Below are positions 26,558-35,761 of a stretch of 64,000 bases of DNA, in pieces. The DNA comes from Akkermansiaceae bacterium (lineage in GTDB: Bacteria > Verrucomicrobiota > Verrucomicrobiia > Verrucomicrobiales > DEV007): positions 1 through 64,000 of the forward strand of contig JACKQE010000018.1 of NCBI GenBank assembly GCA_024233005.1, written 5' to 3'. A program made the translations under genes and the position numbers. The first letter of the stretch is position 1; each line of letters opens with the position of its first letter. The notes under the pieces were generated by a model, which had not been told where the DNA came from, made no database searches, and saw only the letters and a program-made list of their open reading frames with translations.

Positions 26558-28276
26558 ATGAACGCCGGGCCCATGATCGGGCAGCAGCCCTTGCCGCCCC
26601 CACTGCCAGCGTCCGCTGTGGCTTCGCCGCGCGGTCTGCGAAGGAATGTGGCGTTCATCGCCCTGATGGTTCTGGTCGGGATTGCGGCCTTCCATGTCAT
26701 TGACTGGCCGGAAGGACTACTCTCCCAGCCGAAACCGGCCCGGGAGCTCCCGGTCCCCCCCCTTCTGGATCCCGAAATGGCCGCTGTGGCGAAACGAATT
26801 GACGGATTGCTCGCCAGAGACTGGGAAACCGCCGGCATCGCCCCGGTCCCCCGGGCACCTGACCTTACAGTGGCAAGACGCCTCTCCCTCGCCCTGACCG
26901 GCAGTCTCCCCTCCCTCGCAGAAATCCGTCGCCTTGAGCAGACACCCGCGGAGGACCGCTCCCGGGCCTGGCTGGAGCATTTGCTGGCCGATCCCCGATC
27001 CAGCGCCTATCTCGCGGAGCGGTTCGCCCGTGCCTTTGTCGGGGTCGAGGATGGACCGTTCCTCGTCTACCGTCGGCGGCGTCTGGTCTCGTGGCTCGAA
27101 AGCGGCATCGCGACCAACCGCTCTTATGCGGAAACCGTGCGCGACATGATCTCCGCCGAGGGCGTCTGGACCACCCGGCCCGAGACCAATTTCATCACCG
27201 TGACGGTTTCACCGAATGACCGCGACGAAGGCCCCGACGAAACCAAACTTGCGGCCCGGCTGACCCGCGCCTTTCTCGGGGTCCGCATCGACTGTGTCCA
27301 ATGCCACGATGACATGCTCGGAGGCCCTTGGAAACAAAGCGACTTCCATCAGCTCGCGGCGTTCTTTGCTCCATCGGAAATCGCCCTGACCGGCGTGAGA
27401 GACAATCCGAAGAAGGCGTATGAATTCCGCTATCTCAAAGCAGCGGAAAAGACCTCAATCCCCCTGAAGGTGCCGTTCTATCCAGAACTGCTTCCCCCCG
27501 GAGGGAATCCACGGGACCGTCTCGCGGCATGGACCACGGATCCACGGAATGCGGCCTTCAGCCGGGCCACGGTGAACCGGATGTGGGCGCTGCTCTTCGG
27601 CCGGGCCTTGGTGGATCCGGTCGATTCCATTCCTCTGGAAGGTCCGCGACCGGCGATCCTCGATGCCTTGGCGGAGGATTTCTCAGTCCATGGACACGAT
27701 CTGCGACGATTGATCCGGCTCATTGTCATGACCGAAGCCTTCCAGCTCGACAGCAAGGCCCCAGACCAATCCCCAGCGGTCACCGATCAGCAGGAGGCAC
27801 ACTGGGCGGCCTTCCCCCTGAGCCGCCTCAGACCCGAGCAACTCGCGGGCGCGCTCCAGCAGGCGAGCACTCTGGGTACCATCGATCGGGACGCCGGCTT
27901 CCTGCGGCAGGTCACCGCGTGGGCGCAAGGCAATGACTTTGTGAAACGGTTCGGTGATCCGGGTGAGGAGGAGTTGAAGGAGCGCCCGGGGACCATTTCC
28001 CAGAGTCTCCTCATGATGAACGGTCAGGTGTTGAAGGAACGCACGATGGGCAATCCGGTCATGAATGCGTCGACCCGGATCGCCCTGATGGCCGGGACCT
28101 CCGCCCAAGCCATCGAGACAGCCTTCCTCGCGGTGTTCACCCGGCGCCCCACCGCGGAGGAGTCGGCTTATTTTGCAGCCATTCTGAATCCACTCCGGGG
28201 ACCCAAGCGCTCCGAGGCGTTGGAAGATCTCTATTGGATGCTCCTCAATGCGACGGAGTTTGCTTGGAACCACTGA
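26558..28276 (+). CDS. DUF1549/DUF1553 cytochrome-associated membrane protein
   Basis: The 572-residue protein (ATG 26558; ATG 26573 also possible) has one N-terminal membrane anchor (about residues 28-45). It is followed by DUF1549 (about 95-260) with the signature VARRLSLALTGSLPS and the haem-like CVQCHDD motif near 248, and then a shortened DUF1553 (about 320-560) with ATVNRMWALLFGR and MMNGQVLKERTM. PVC proteins of this type are commonly longer and begin with a PSCyt1 c-type cytochrome domain; that domain is absent here. It is followed 16 bases later by a DUF1501 gene, the usual partner. Function is not established; a role in sulfated-polysaccharide use is often proposed for the pair. Confidence 0.85.
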   Translation: MNAGPMIGQQPLPPPLPASAVASPRGLRRNVAFIALMVLVGIAAFHVIDWPEGLLSQPKPARELPVPPLLDPEMAAVAKRIDGLLARDWETAGIAPVPRAPDLTVARRLSLALTGSLPSLAEIRRLEQTPAEDRSRAWLEHLLADPRSSAYLAERFARAFVGVEDGPFLVYRRRRLVSWLESGIATNRSYAETVRDMISAEGVWTTRPETNFITVTVSPNDRDEGPDETKLAARLTRAFLGVRIDCVQCHDDMLGGPWKQSDFHQLAAFFAPSEIALTGVRDNPKKAYEFRYLKAAEKTSIPLKVPFYPELLPPGGNPRDRLAAWTTDPRNAAFSRATVNRMWALLFGRALVDPVDSIPLEGPRPAILDALAEDFSVHGHDLRRLIRLIVMTEAFQLDSKAPDQSPAVTDQQEAHWAAFPLSRLRPEQLAGALQQASTLGTIDRDAGFLRQVTAWAQGNDFVKRFGDPGEEELKERPGTISQSLLMMNGQVLKERTMGNPVMNASTRIALMAGTSAQAIETAFLAVFTRRPTAEESAYFAAILNPLRGPKRSEALEDLYWMLLNATEFAWNH

Positions 28277-28292
28277 GGCAGCAACGGCAACC

Positions 28293-29597
28293 ATGAAACC
28301 AGATTCAGACAATGGAGGAGCCTGCGGGACCAGCGATCATTTTTCGCGGCGCACGCTCCTGCGGGCGGCCGGATGCTCGGGGCTTGCCTGGCTGACTCCG
28401 CTGGGAAAAATCCTCGCCAGGGAAGCGGAACAACAGCCTTGGAAACCTGCCCGCTCGGTCATTCTGCTCTGGATGGCGGGGGGACCGAGCCAGTTGGAGA
28501 CGTTTGATCCGCATCCCGGAAAGGCCATAGCCTACGGCAGCAAGGCTATTCCCACCCGCGTCAATGGCGTTCAGATCGGGGCCGGGCTGGAACAGACGGC
28601 CACCGTTATGGACCGGATCGCCCTGATACGGTCCGTCACCAGCAAAGAGGGGGATCATGAGCGGGCCACCTACAATGTCAAAACCGGATACCGTCCGGTG
28701 CCAGCCATCATCCACCCCTCGATCGGCTCCGTGATCTGTCACGAGCTGGGGGATGGCGGCGTGGAGATTCCCACCCACATCTCTCTCCTCCCCAGCCAAT
28801 GGCCGGCCCGGGGTGGTTATCTGGGAGCGTCCTACGATGCCTTCCAAGTGGGAGACCCCAGCCAGCCGGTCCCGGATGTGCGCGCCAGCGCGGAAGGAGA
28901 CCGTCAGAAGGCACGGTTCGAAGGACTCTCGGTCATCGAACGCAGCTTTCTCAAAGGCCGCAGCCTCGACCAAAAATTGCCGGAGAGCGATCATCACCGG
29001 GAGACCCAGCAGAAGGCCTTGCGGATGATGAGTTCCGAGCAGCTCAAAGCCTTTGATGTCGGATCCGCGCCTGCCGCCGAACGCCTCGCGTTTGGCGACA
29101 CCCCGTTTGGCCGGGCCTGTTTCGCAGCAGTGCGATTGGTCGAGGCCGGGGTCCGCTGCATCGAAGTGACATTGGGAACCTGGGATTCTCACCTTAACAA
29201 CCATGAGACCCACGCTGAGCGGATCCGGACCCTGGATCCGGCATTGGCCGCCCTGATCACCACCTTGGAACGCCGGGGGCTGCTCGACCAGACCGTGGTG
29301 ATGTGCGGGGGTGAATTTGGCCGCACTCCCACCATGAATGCGGTGGAAGGACGGGACCACTGGCCTCATGGATTCAGCGTGGCTCTCGCCGGCGGAGGCA
29401 TCCGCGGTGGCTGTGTTCTCGGGGAAACCGATCCCAGTGGTGAAAAAAAGCGCCCGACCGATCCCGTGACCATCGGTGATCTGCACACGACCATCCAGTA
29501 TTCTCTCGGTCTCGATCCGGACAAAAAAATCATGACTCCGGTCGGCCGCCCCATGAAGCTGAGCGAGGGGTTGATCCTCGACCGGATCCTCGCTTGA
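28293..29597 (+). CDS. DUF1501 family exported protein
   Basis: ATG 28293 (MKPDSDNGGACGTSD) gives 434 residues. The N-terminus has a twin-arginine-like signal (FSRRTLLRAAGCSGLAWL), in keeping with Tat export of this family. The body shows the alkaline-phosphatase-like DUF1501 features: ILLWMAGGPSQLETFDPHPG (about 58-77), YNVKTGYRPVP, WDSHLNNHETHAERI (about 299-313), VMCGGEFGRTPTMNAVEGRDHWP (written here as overlapping motifs, about 335-357) and a C-terminal DLHTTIQYSLGLD. The His/Asp-rich motifs resemble metal ligands of the sulfatase/phosphatase superfamily. It forms a pair with the DUF1549/DUF1553 gene just upstream. Confidence 0.9.
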   Translation: MKPDSDNGGACGTSDHFSRRTLLRAAGCSGLAWLTPLGKILAREAEQQPWKPARSVILLWMAGGPSQLETFDPHPGKAIAYGSKAIPTRVNGVQIGAGLEQTATVMDRIALIRSVTSKEGDHERATYNVKTGYRPVPAIIHPSIGSVICHELGDGGVEIPTHISLLPSQWPARGGYLGASYDAFQVGDPSQPVPDVRASAEGDRQKARFEGLSVIERSFLKGRSLDQKLPESDHHRETQQKALRMMSSEQLKAFDVGSAPAAERLAFGDTPFGRACFAAVRLVEAGVRCIEVTLGTWDSHLNNHETHAERIRTLDPALAALITTLERRGLLDQTVVMCGGEFGRTPTMNAVEGRDHWPHGFSVALAGGGIRGGCVLGETDPSGEKKRPTDPVTIGDLHTTIQYSLGLDPDKKIMTPVGRPMKLSEGLILDRILA

Positions 29598-29705
29598 ATC
29601 CCCGCCCGTTCCCGGTTTTGTGGGGTCGGTCTTTTTCCGGTTCGCGCCCGCTGAATTCCGGAGTAAGCTATCGACCAAACATCTCCAGCTGACCTTCCCC
29701 TGTCC

Positions 29706-30650
29706 ATGGTATCCACTCTCCCCGCCCACGATCTGCGTTCCCAGATCCTCGCCCTCAAGAAAGAACGCAACGCTGTCATCCTGGCGCACAATTACCAGTC
29801 CGGCGAAATCCAGGATCTCGCCGATTATGTCGGTGATTCGCTGGGGCTGGCTTACCAAGCCCGGGATACGGATGCGGACGTCATTGTGTTCTGCGGCGTG
29901 CATTTCATGGCCGAGACGGCCAAAATCGTCAATCCGGGGAAAATCGTGGTCCTGCCCGACAAGGACGCCGGGTGTTCGCTTGAGGAGTCCTGCCCCGGAG
30001 ATCAATTGGAGGCATTCCTCAAAGCCAACGCCGCGAAAAACTATTACGTCATCGCCTACATCAATTGCAGTGCCGCGGTGAAGGCGCTCGCGGACGTCAT
30101 CTGCACCAGTGGCAATGCCATCCGCATGGTCGAGTCCGCACCGGCGGACCGCCCCATTCTGTTCGTCCCGGACCAGAATCTCGGCGAATGGGTGTCTCAG
30201 AAGACCGGTCGCAAGATGGATTTCTGGCGGGGCAATTGCTATGTCCACGTCGAATTCACCCGCGACAGTATCCAACGCATCAAAGATGAGCACCCCGATG
30301 CCGTCGTGGTCGCGCATCCGGAATGCACTCTGGCGGTCCGCCTTCTCGCTGACGAGGTCTGTTCGACGGAAAAAATGGTCCATTTTTGCCGCGACACCCC
30401 GGCGAAGAACATCATCGTCGTCACCGAGAGCGGCATGCTGCACCGGCTCCGCAAGGAAGCTCCCGGCAAAAATCTCATTGCCGGCCCGACCGACCGCTGC
30501 GCCTGCGCTGATTGCCGTTACATGAAAATGAACACGCTGGAAAAGCTGCATGACTGCCTGCTCCATCTCTCGCCGCAAATCGAGCTGCCGGAAGAGGTCA
30601 GAAAGCGCGCCGAAGCCCCGATTTTGCGGATGCTGGAGCTGAGCCGCTAG
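29706..30650 (+). CDS. nadA: Quinolinate synthase A
   Basis: The 314-residue enzyme condenses iminoaspartate with dihydroxyacetone phosphate to quinolinate in de novo NAD synthesis. Visible motifs: ILAHNYQSGEIQDLADYVGDS (about residues 25-45, substrate-binding His and Tyr), VFCGVHFMAETAKI (about 61-74), and the three Fe-S Cys positions in KDAGCSLE (C90), the central region (GNCYVH) and TDRCACADCRYMKMNTLEKL near 262. Length fits the compact NadA class. nadB and nadC are not in the window, so the gene stands alone, 108 bases after the DUF1501 gene. Confidence 0.95.
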   Translation: MVSTLPAHDLRSQILALKKERNAVILAHNYQSGEIQDLADYVGDSLGLAYQARDTDADVIVFCGVHFMAETAKIVNPGKIVVLPDKDAGCSLEESCPGDQLEAFLKANAAKNYYVIAYINCSAAVKALADVICTSGNAIRMVESAPADRPILFVPDQNLGEWVSQKTGRKMDFWRGNCYVHVEFTRDSIQRIKDEHPDAVVVAHPECTLAVRLLADEVCSTEKMVHFCRDTPAKNIIVVTESGMLHRLRKEAPGKNLIAGPTDRCACADCRYMKMNTLEKLHDCLLHLSPQIELPEEVRKRAEAPILRMLELSR

Positions 30651-30677
30651 ACAGGCGCCCGGCGGGGAGCCGCGGGA

Positions 30678-31396
30678 TCAGGTCCCCCCGGCTGGACGGG
30701 ACAGAGCCAGCGTGAGCTCCTCCGCGGAGAGAGGACGCCAATCACCCGGGGAGAGGTCATCGGGCAGGCGAAGCGCCCCAATGGCGGTGCGCTTCAAAGC
30801 GGCGACATGATTCCCGGCGGCGGCAAACATGCGTCGCAATTTGATGGTAGCGGCCTTCAAAAGTGTAACCAGCGCCTCTCGTTCCCCAGAACCTCCAGTC
30901 GGGCCGGGAGGAGAGCGGTGGTTTCCCCCCTCAGCATAAGTTCTCCGGAGGCGAACAAGGTCACCTCATGCCCCTCGAGAGGACGATCCAGAACGGCATG
31001 GTAAACTTTGCCGCATTCCGATTTGGGATGAATGATCTTGTGCAGCAGGACTCCGTCATCGGTCATGAGGAGGAGTCCGGTGGTGTCTTTGTCGAGTCGG
31101 CCGACCGGACTGAGCACCGGATTGCGCCGGGAGAACCTTGCCGGGAGGAGGTCGTAAATGACTTCCCCCGGATCATTCAAACTGCAAGTGAAGCCATCCG
31201 GTTTGTGCAGCATCAGGGTGAAGGGTGACGCCGGATCGAGCGGAGCACCTGACCATCGGATGCGCTCGTGGGCGATAGGATCGTCCTCATCGAGACTCTG
31301 TCCGGCGTCATCTGTGACCTGTCCCGCTCGGATCATTCGCTGCACCTCTTTCCGGGAGCCGTAGCCAAGGTTGGCAAGCCGCTTGACGAGCTTCAT
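30678..31396 (-). pseudogene. RsuA/RluB-type pseudouridine synthase, frameshifted
   Basis: From ATG 31396 the frame encodes an S4 domain (MKLVKRLANLGYGSRKEVQRM) and the catalytic motif VGRLDKDTTGLLLMTDDG, but stops at 30857 after LEVLGNERRWLHF. The C-terminal part continues in other frames: EGRYHQI in one and RRMFAAAGNHVAALKR...LPDDLSPGDWRPL in another, ending at 30678. In intact relatives these read continuously as VTL.EGRYHQIRRMFAA. At least three single-base shifts therefore lie within about 60 bases (roughly 30820-30885). The catalytic Asp is retained, but the C-terminal RNA-binding end is lost. The ATG overlaps the rsmC stop (ATGA), so the two were an operon of small-subunit rRNA modification genes. 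Confidence 0.8.
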
Positions 31397-32412
31397 GGTT
31401 GTTCCATCGGCATCACGGCATGGATGACTTTGAATACGGGATCACGGACCACCTGCCGCCAGAGGAGTCCGCAGGCATCCAGCACCCCTTCGTAGGGAAG
31501 TTGACGATTGGCGACCAACCAGATCTCCCCTCCTGGATACAGGGCGTCCCGGGCGGCATTCAAAAAAGCCCGCCCCAGCGCCACATCTTTCATCTGCCGG
31601 GTGTGAAATGGCGGATTCATGAGGATGATATCATACCGTCCCGGGATTCCGGTGGTGACATCGTGCCAGTGAAAATTCAAGACCGCCTCCTGCGCCGCGA
31701 GATTCTGTCGCGCGCAATCGAGAGCCCGGGAATCGGATTCGAAGAGGTCGACCTGCTTCACGGCGGGACAGCGCCGCAGCAGAGCGTCCGTCAGGTATCC
31801 CCATCCGGCCCCCAGATCCGCCACCTTCCCCCGGAGGTTCGTCGGCAAGGATTCTACGAGCAATTGTGAGCCCGGATCGACTTTGGTGGCGCTGAACACC
31901 CCGGCTTCGGTGACAAAGTGGGTGCCCGGAATGGGCTTCCGCCGCCCCGCGTCAAGCCAGCCTTCCGGCATGACCGCAGGCGAGGGGATCTCCTTGCGAG
32001 CCCCGAAGACCCGGCACTTGTGTTTCTGACGCGAGTGGACCGCTCCCACCACTTTGGCGAGATCCTTCTCAAACCGGGCCGCACCCGCCCCATTTTCCAT
32101 CGCGGCAACCAGCATGCCTCCGGGTTCCACCAGATCCCAGGCTTTGGCGAATCCCCCATGGATTTCGTCACGGGCTTTTCCTGGCAACTGCATCACCAAC
32201 GGCCAGAGACCCGATGGAACGTCGCACCGGGCGAACCCGGAGCGGTCCCAGGCATCAGCGAGCCCCTTGTGGGACTGCCATCCGAGAATCTCCGGCCAGG
32301 AACGCAGCAGGGGATGTGGCTCCGCTCCCCAAAAAAAGGCACGAGCTGGAGCAGCGAAAGCCCCTTCTCCCGCAAAGCCGAGCAACAAGGTTTCCAATGC
32401 GAGATTGATCAT
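31393..32412 (-). CDS. rsmC: 16S rRNA guanine-N2 methyltransferase (RsmC-like)
   Basis: The 339-residue protein has the two-domain form of RsmC: a degenerate N-terminal methyltransferase-like half (about 1-160) and a C-terminal SAM-dependent MTS domain. The latter shows VADLGAGWGYLTDALL (motif I, about 195-210), DLFESDSRALDCARQNL (about 219-235) and the catalytic IILMNPPFHTRQ (about 256-267). It methylates G1207 of 16S rRNA in characterised relatives. It precedes and overlaps by four bases a pseudouridine synthase gene of the RsuA group, a sensible 30S-modification pair, although the second gene is now broken. RlmG is the main alternative name for a protein of this build. Confidence 0.85.
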   Translation of the reverse strand: MINLALETLLLGFAGEGAFAAPARAFFWGAEPHPLLRSWPEILGWQSHKGLADAWDRSGFARCDVPSGLWPLVMQLPGKARDEIHGGFAKAWDLVEPGGMLVAAMENGAGAARFEKDLAKVVGAVHSRQKHKCRVFGARKEIPSPAVMPEGWLDAGRRKPIPGTHFVTEAGVFSATKVDPGSQLLVESLPTNLRGKVADLGAGWGYLTDALLRRCPAVKQVDLFESDSRALDCARQNLAAQEAVLNFHWHDVTTGIPGRYDIILMNPPFHTRQMKDVALGRAFLNAARDALYPGGEIWLVANRQLPYEGVLDACGLLWRQVVRDPVFKVIHAVMPMEQP

Positions 32413-32470
32413 CCGGGCTCAGGGCTGACAGGGAAGTTGGAAGGGGTTGATTTCAGAGAGTCTCATTCGG

Positions 32471-32508
32471 AAAACCCTAGCAGCGGGCAGGGTTTTGCCA
32501 AGCGGCAA
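32471..32508. other. Two adjacent hairpins in a divergent intergenic region
   Basis: AAAACCCT (32471-32478) pairs with AGGGTTTT (32489-32496), and directly after it TTGCC pairs with GGCAA around AAGC (32495-32508). They lie between rsmC (minus, starts 32412) and the DUF697 gene (plus, starts 32595). Possible operator, 5'-UTR element or terminator-like structure; I have no evidence for which. Confidence 0.3.
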
Positions 32509-32594
32509 TGCGCTTCTCAACCGGCCGCAACAGGTTACAAACAAGAGACCATTTTCTAATCGCCAGACAAACCGATCGATGGTCTGGTAACCCT

Positions 32595-33275
32595 ATGAAT
32601 AACGAACCCTCTTCCGATGCCGCCGCGGAAACGCACCACGACGCACTTCCATCCCTTGTCCCGGCTCCGCCAGAAGGTCCCGGCCATGATTCGGCTGCGG
32701 ACAAAATCATCCGCGACCACGTCGTCTGGTCTCTTGGAGCCGGTCTCATTCCGGTCCCGTTCGCGGACATCGCCGCCGTCACCGCCATCCAGATGGATGC
32801 CCTGCAGCAATTGGCGCGTCTCTATAATGTAGCCATCACGGAGGCGACCGGCAAACGGTTCGTCACCGCCCTGACTGGCGGGGCCGTCGCCCGAGTGGGA
32901 GCCAGCCTCATTAAAGCGCTCCCCGGAGTCGGATCGATCATTGGGGGCCTCAGCATGTCGGCGCTCTCCGCCGCGAGCACCTATGCAGTGTGCCAAGTTG
33001 CGGCCAATCATTTCAAAACCAAGGGTGATTTCTTCGAACTTGATCTCGACTTCGCAAAAAAGGCCTACCACGAGGCGCTCGAAAAAGGCAAGCAGTTCGT
33101 CAAAAGCCTCGAAGGAGAATCGCCTGAAGTCAAAGCAGAGGCCGCCAAGATTGCCGCCACCCTGCAACGCCTCACCGATTTGCGCGATGAAGGCCTGCTC
33201 TCTGAGGAGGAGTTTGAGGAGAAAAAAGCCCAGGTTCTGTCCCGCGGCACGGCGGCGGAAGACAATGTCGTCTGA
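32595..33275 (+). CDS. DUF697 membrane-associated protein with C-terminal SHOCT domain
   Basis: ATG 32595 (MNNEPSSDAAAETHH) gives 226 residues; earlier in-frame codons look untranslated. Residues about 35-145 match the DUF697/YcjF-type module, with a hydrophobic pair WSLGAGLIPVPFADIAAVTAI and GASLIKALPGVGSIIGGLS separated by a helical segment. The C-terminal 30 residues form a SHOCT motif (LTDLRDEGLLSEEEFEEKK), typical of proteins that oligomerise at membranes. DUF697 is often fused or next to a GTPase, but none is adjacent. It converges with the P-type ATPase gene with only 17 bases between stops. Confidence 0.75.
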   Translation: MNNEPSSDAAAETHHDALPSLVPAPPEGPGHDSAADKIIRDHVVWSLGAGLIPVPFADIAAVTAIQMDALQQLARLYNVAITEATGKRFVTALTGGAVARVGASLIKALPGVGSIIGGLSMSALSAASTYAVCQVAANHFKTKGDFFELDLDFAKKAYHEALEKGKQFVKSLEGESPEVKAEAAKIAATLQRLTDLRDEGLLSEEEFEEKKAQVLSRGTAAEDNVV

Positions 33276-33292
33276 GTCCCGTCACGCATTTG

Positions 33293-35761
33293 TCAACCGG
33301 CCCGACTCGCCAATCCAAGGGTGGCCAGGGAACTGAGGGGCATAAGAACAGCGGCGAGCAGGGGGTTCATGTGACCGGCCAGACAAACCGCGACCACGGT
33401 GGCATTGTACCCCAGGGCGAAGCCCACCACCCAACGGACGGTCCGGCGGCGGCGGCGGGAAGCATCAAGAAGCCAGCGGATGGCGCGCAGTCCCTCCCCA
33501 AGAAAGTAAAAATCGCACTTCGTGTCCAACACCCCGCCGCCGGCCACCGGCGTTCCGGAAATGGCGGCGACATCGAAAGCCAGTGAATCATTGGCGCCAT
33601 CCCCGACGTAAAGAACGCTTCGGGCGTCGTGGGCCATGATCCAGTCAGCCTTTGCCTGAGGGCTGAGATCACCTAGGATTTCAGCACCTTCCAGCTCCAA
33701 CCGCTGCCCCATGTCAGTGACACGGGATTGCGCATCGCCACTCAGAATGGCAAGACGGTATCCCCTGCGGCGCAGGAGTCGGAGTTCCTCTCCAGCATCG
33801 GGCCGGAGGGCCTCCTGGAAATTCAAACTGACAACCGGAGCCCCATCGCGGGCAAAGACCACGCGGGCTCCCGTTGGGGAGGAGTCGGTCGTGGCCCCTC
33901 CTGGATACCATCCGGGACGTCCCAGCGACCAGACCGTCCCGCTCTCTTCGGTCCACCAAACCCCCTTCCCCACGGCTTCCTGGATCTCTCCGGACAGTGC
34001 CTCGGAGCCCTGGAACACACCGGCATGCCTGTCTCCCGCCAAGGCTTCGCGAAGCCCTCTCCCCACTGGATGCCGGCTGTCATGGACCAATCCCCCAAGA
34101 ATCTGGCGCTCCCGGGGGGACAGGGCCGTCAGTTGCCCCCGATCCTCAAGCACTGGTGCCTCCCGGGTGAGGGTTCCGGTTTTGTCGAAAACCAACCGTC
34201 GCACTGCTCCCAGGCGCTGCCAGAGCGATCCCTCTCTAACAAAGAGTCCCCGGCGTCGCAAGGAGGCCAGAACAACCTCTTCAACAAAAGGAAGGGCCAC
34301 ACCGAGAGCACAAGGACAAGACACCACGAGCACCGACACCGCCACCTGGAGGGCAGGGCCGAAGCCTGCGAAGATTTGCCACCAGACATAGCCGCCCAGA
34401 GCGGTCAGGACCACGGTGGCGAGGTAGGCCTTGAGAAAGCCCTGCATGGGTGACCGGGACTCGGGCGTGGTCCGGGGAGCACTGAGAAGCCGGGCCAACA
34501 GAGACTCCGCGTGCCGCTCGAGAGCCCTCAATCGCAAAGGATGCCGGGCCACATTGGCCGCGCCGCCGGGAATCTCGGCCCCAGCCGCATAAACCTTTGG
34601 CTCTGCCTCGCCATTGATCCACTCCAGACTTAGTTCCGCAACCGGACTTTCGACCACCGCGCGCACCGGGCTGCGGTCACCTGGCGGAAGTTGGAAGATC
34701 TCTCCGGACTCGAGATCCTCGGGGCGCTTGCCGGCCAACCCGGAGGAAGTGACCACCAACACGTCAGGAAGGCGCAATCCCCCGTCTCCCAGCCAACGAC
34801 GATTCCGCTCCACGGCGGCTTCCTGAAGCCAACGCCCGACCAACATAAGAAATGGGAAGAGGGCGACAAAATCGAAATAGAGCAGTCCTTCCAGGCCAAG
34901 AAGCCAACCCGCCAAAGAACCGATCCAAGCACCGAGCAGCCCGAGCGAAATCGGCAAATCCATGTGAATGATTCCCAGCCGGGAAGCCCGCCAAGCCCTG
35001 GGAAAAAAATAGCCGCCACCCGCGGCCAAAGCCAACGTCGCCGAAACGGCGGCAATCATTTGGAACAGTCCGGCAAAGGCAAAGCCGGACTCCATGCCCA
35101 GGTATCGAGGCAAGCTGAAAGCCATGGCGTTCATGGCCAATGCTCCGCACACCCCAATCCGGGTCAGGAGATCCCGCTGGGAAGAAGTGGCGCTCCCGAC
35201 CGCGCCGGAGACCGCGCCGGACGGCTCCAGTTCGTAGCCAAAGCGCTGGAGATCAGCCCCGTAGGCCGCCACGTCACAGCGCCCGGCTTCCCACCACAGC
35301 GTGATGCACGATTGCTGGACATCGGCGACCGCTTTGAGCGCTCCAGGGCGGTCCTTGGTAAAGACCCTTTCAACCAGCCAGAGACAGGCCGCACAGGAGA
35401 GGCCCCTCAGACCAACGGTGGTTTTGGCCACGCCCGACTCGTCAGCCTGCTGCTCAGCATTCTTGCCGGCCTCGGTCAGCCAGCCAAAATCCCTTGCCTG
35501 GAAGGCGATCCCCTGAACCGGGCGGAGTGTGTTACCGGAGCGCAAATCGTAGAAGCGATTCCACCCTTCCCGATTCAGCAAATCATGGACAAATTCACAT
35601 CCGGAACAGCAAAAGCCTCCGGGCACTGCTCCCACGCGCGGTTTGACGATGTAGAGTGTGCCACAATGTTGGCAGGGGGCGCGCGTTTCACCGGTTGCTA
35701 CACGGGTCCCCTCCTCATCAGTCCCAGACATCTGTTCCCGGTCCTTTTTGGCCACCATCAT
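33293..35761 (-). CDS. Metal-translocating P-type ATPase, CcoI/FixI type
   Basis: From ATG 35761 (MMVAKKDREQMSG; a later ATG at 35731 is also possible) the product is 822 residues. The N-terminus has the YHS-associated metal-binding module with CQHCG and GGFCCSGCEF, characteristic of CcoI/FixI ATPases, then an HMA domain with GLSCAACLWLVE. The membrane and catalytic parts are complete: VVSCPCALGVALPF (CPC ion site), VFDKTGTLT (phosphorylated Asp), GDAQSRV and VLYVGDGANDSLAF (hinge). Members export Cu to the periplasm for cbb3-type oxidase assembly. No ccoNOPQ genes are nearby, so the link to an oxidase is inferred from the family only. Confidence 0.9.
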   Translation of the reverse strand: MMVAKKDREQMSGTDEEGTRVATGETRAPCQHCGTLYIVKPRVGAVPGGFCCSGCEFVHDLLNREGWNRFYDLRSGNTLRPVQGIAFQARDFGWLTEAGKNAEQQADESGVAKTTVGLRGLSCAACLWLVERVFTKDRPGALKAVADVQQSCITLWWEAGRCDVAAYGADLQRFGYELEPSGAVSGAVGSATSSQRDLLTRIGVCGALAMNAMAFSLPRYLGMESGFAFAGLFQMIAAVSATLALAAGGGYFFPRAWRASRLGIIHMDLPISLGLLGAWIGSLAGWLLGLEGLLYFDFVALFPFLMLVGRWLQEAAVERNRRWLGDGGLRLPDVLVVTSSGLAGKRPEDLESGEIFQLPPGDRSPVRAVVESPVAELSLEWINGEAEPKVYAAGAEIPGGAANVARHPLRLRALERHAESLLARLLSAPRTTPESRSPMQGFLKAYLATVVLTALGGYVWWQIFAGFGPALQVAVSVLVVSCPCALGVALPFVEEVVLASLRRRGLFVREGSLWQRLGAVRRLVFDKTGTLTREAPVLEDRGQLTALSPRERQILGGLVHDSRHPVGRGLREALAGDRHAGVFQGSEALSGEIQEAVGKGVWWTEESGTVWSLGRPGWYPGGATTDSSPTGARVVFARDGAPVVSLNFQEALRPDAGEELRLLRRRGYRLAILSGDAQSRVTDMGQRLELEGAEILGDLSPQAKADWIMAHDARSVLYVGDGANDSLAFDVAAISGTPVAGGGVLDTKCDFYFLGEGLRAIRWLLDASRRRRRTVRWVVGFALGYNATVVAVCLAGHMNPLLAAVLMPLSSLATLGLASRAG

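Noticed and set aside
26461..26838. N-terminal extension of the uracil-DNA glycosylase frame.
   Set aside because: It overlaps the DUF1549 gene in antisense, and family similarity begins only at 26460.
28305..30578. A 757-codon open frame on the minus strand across the DUF1501 and nadA genes.
   Set aside because: It is the antisense shadow of two well-recognised genes, and its translation is rich in His/Asp/Gly runs with no recognisable domain.
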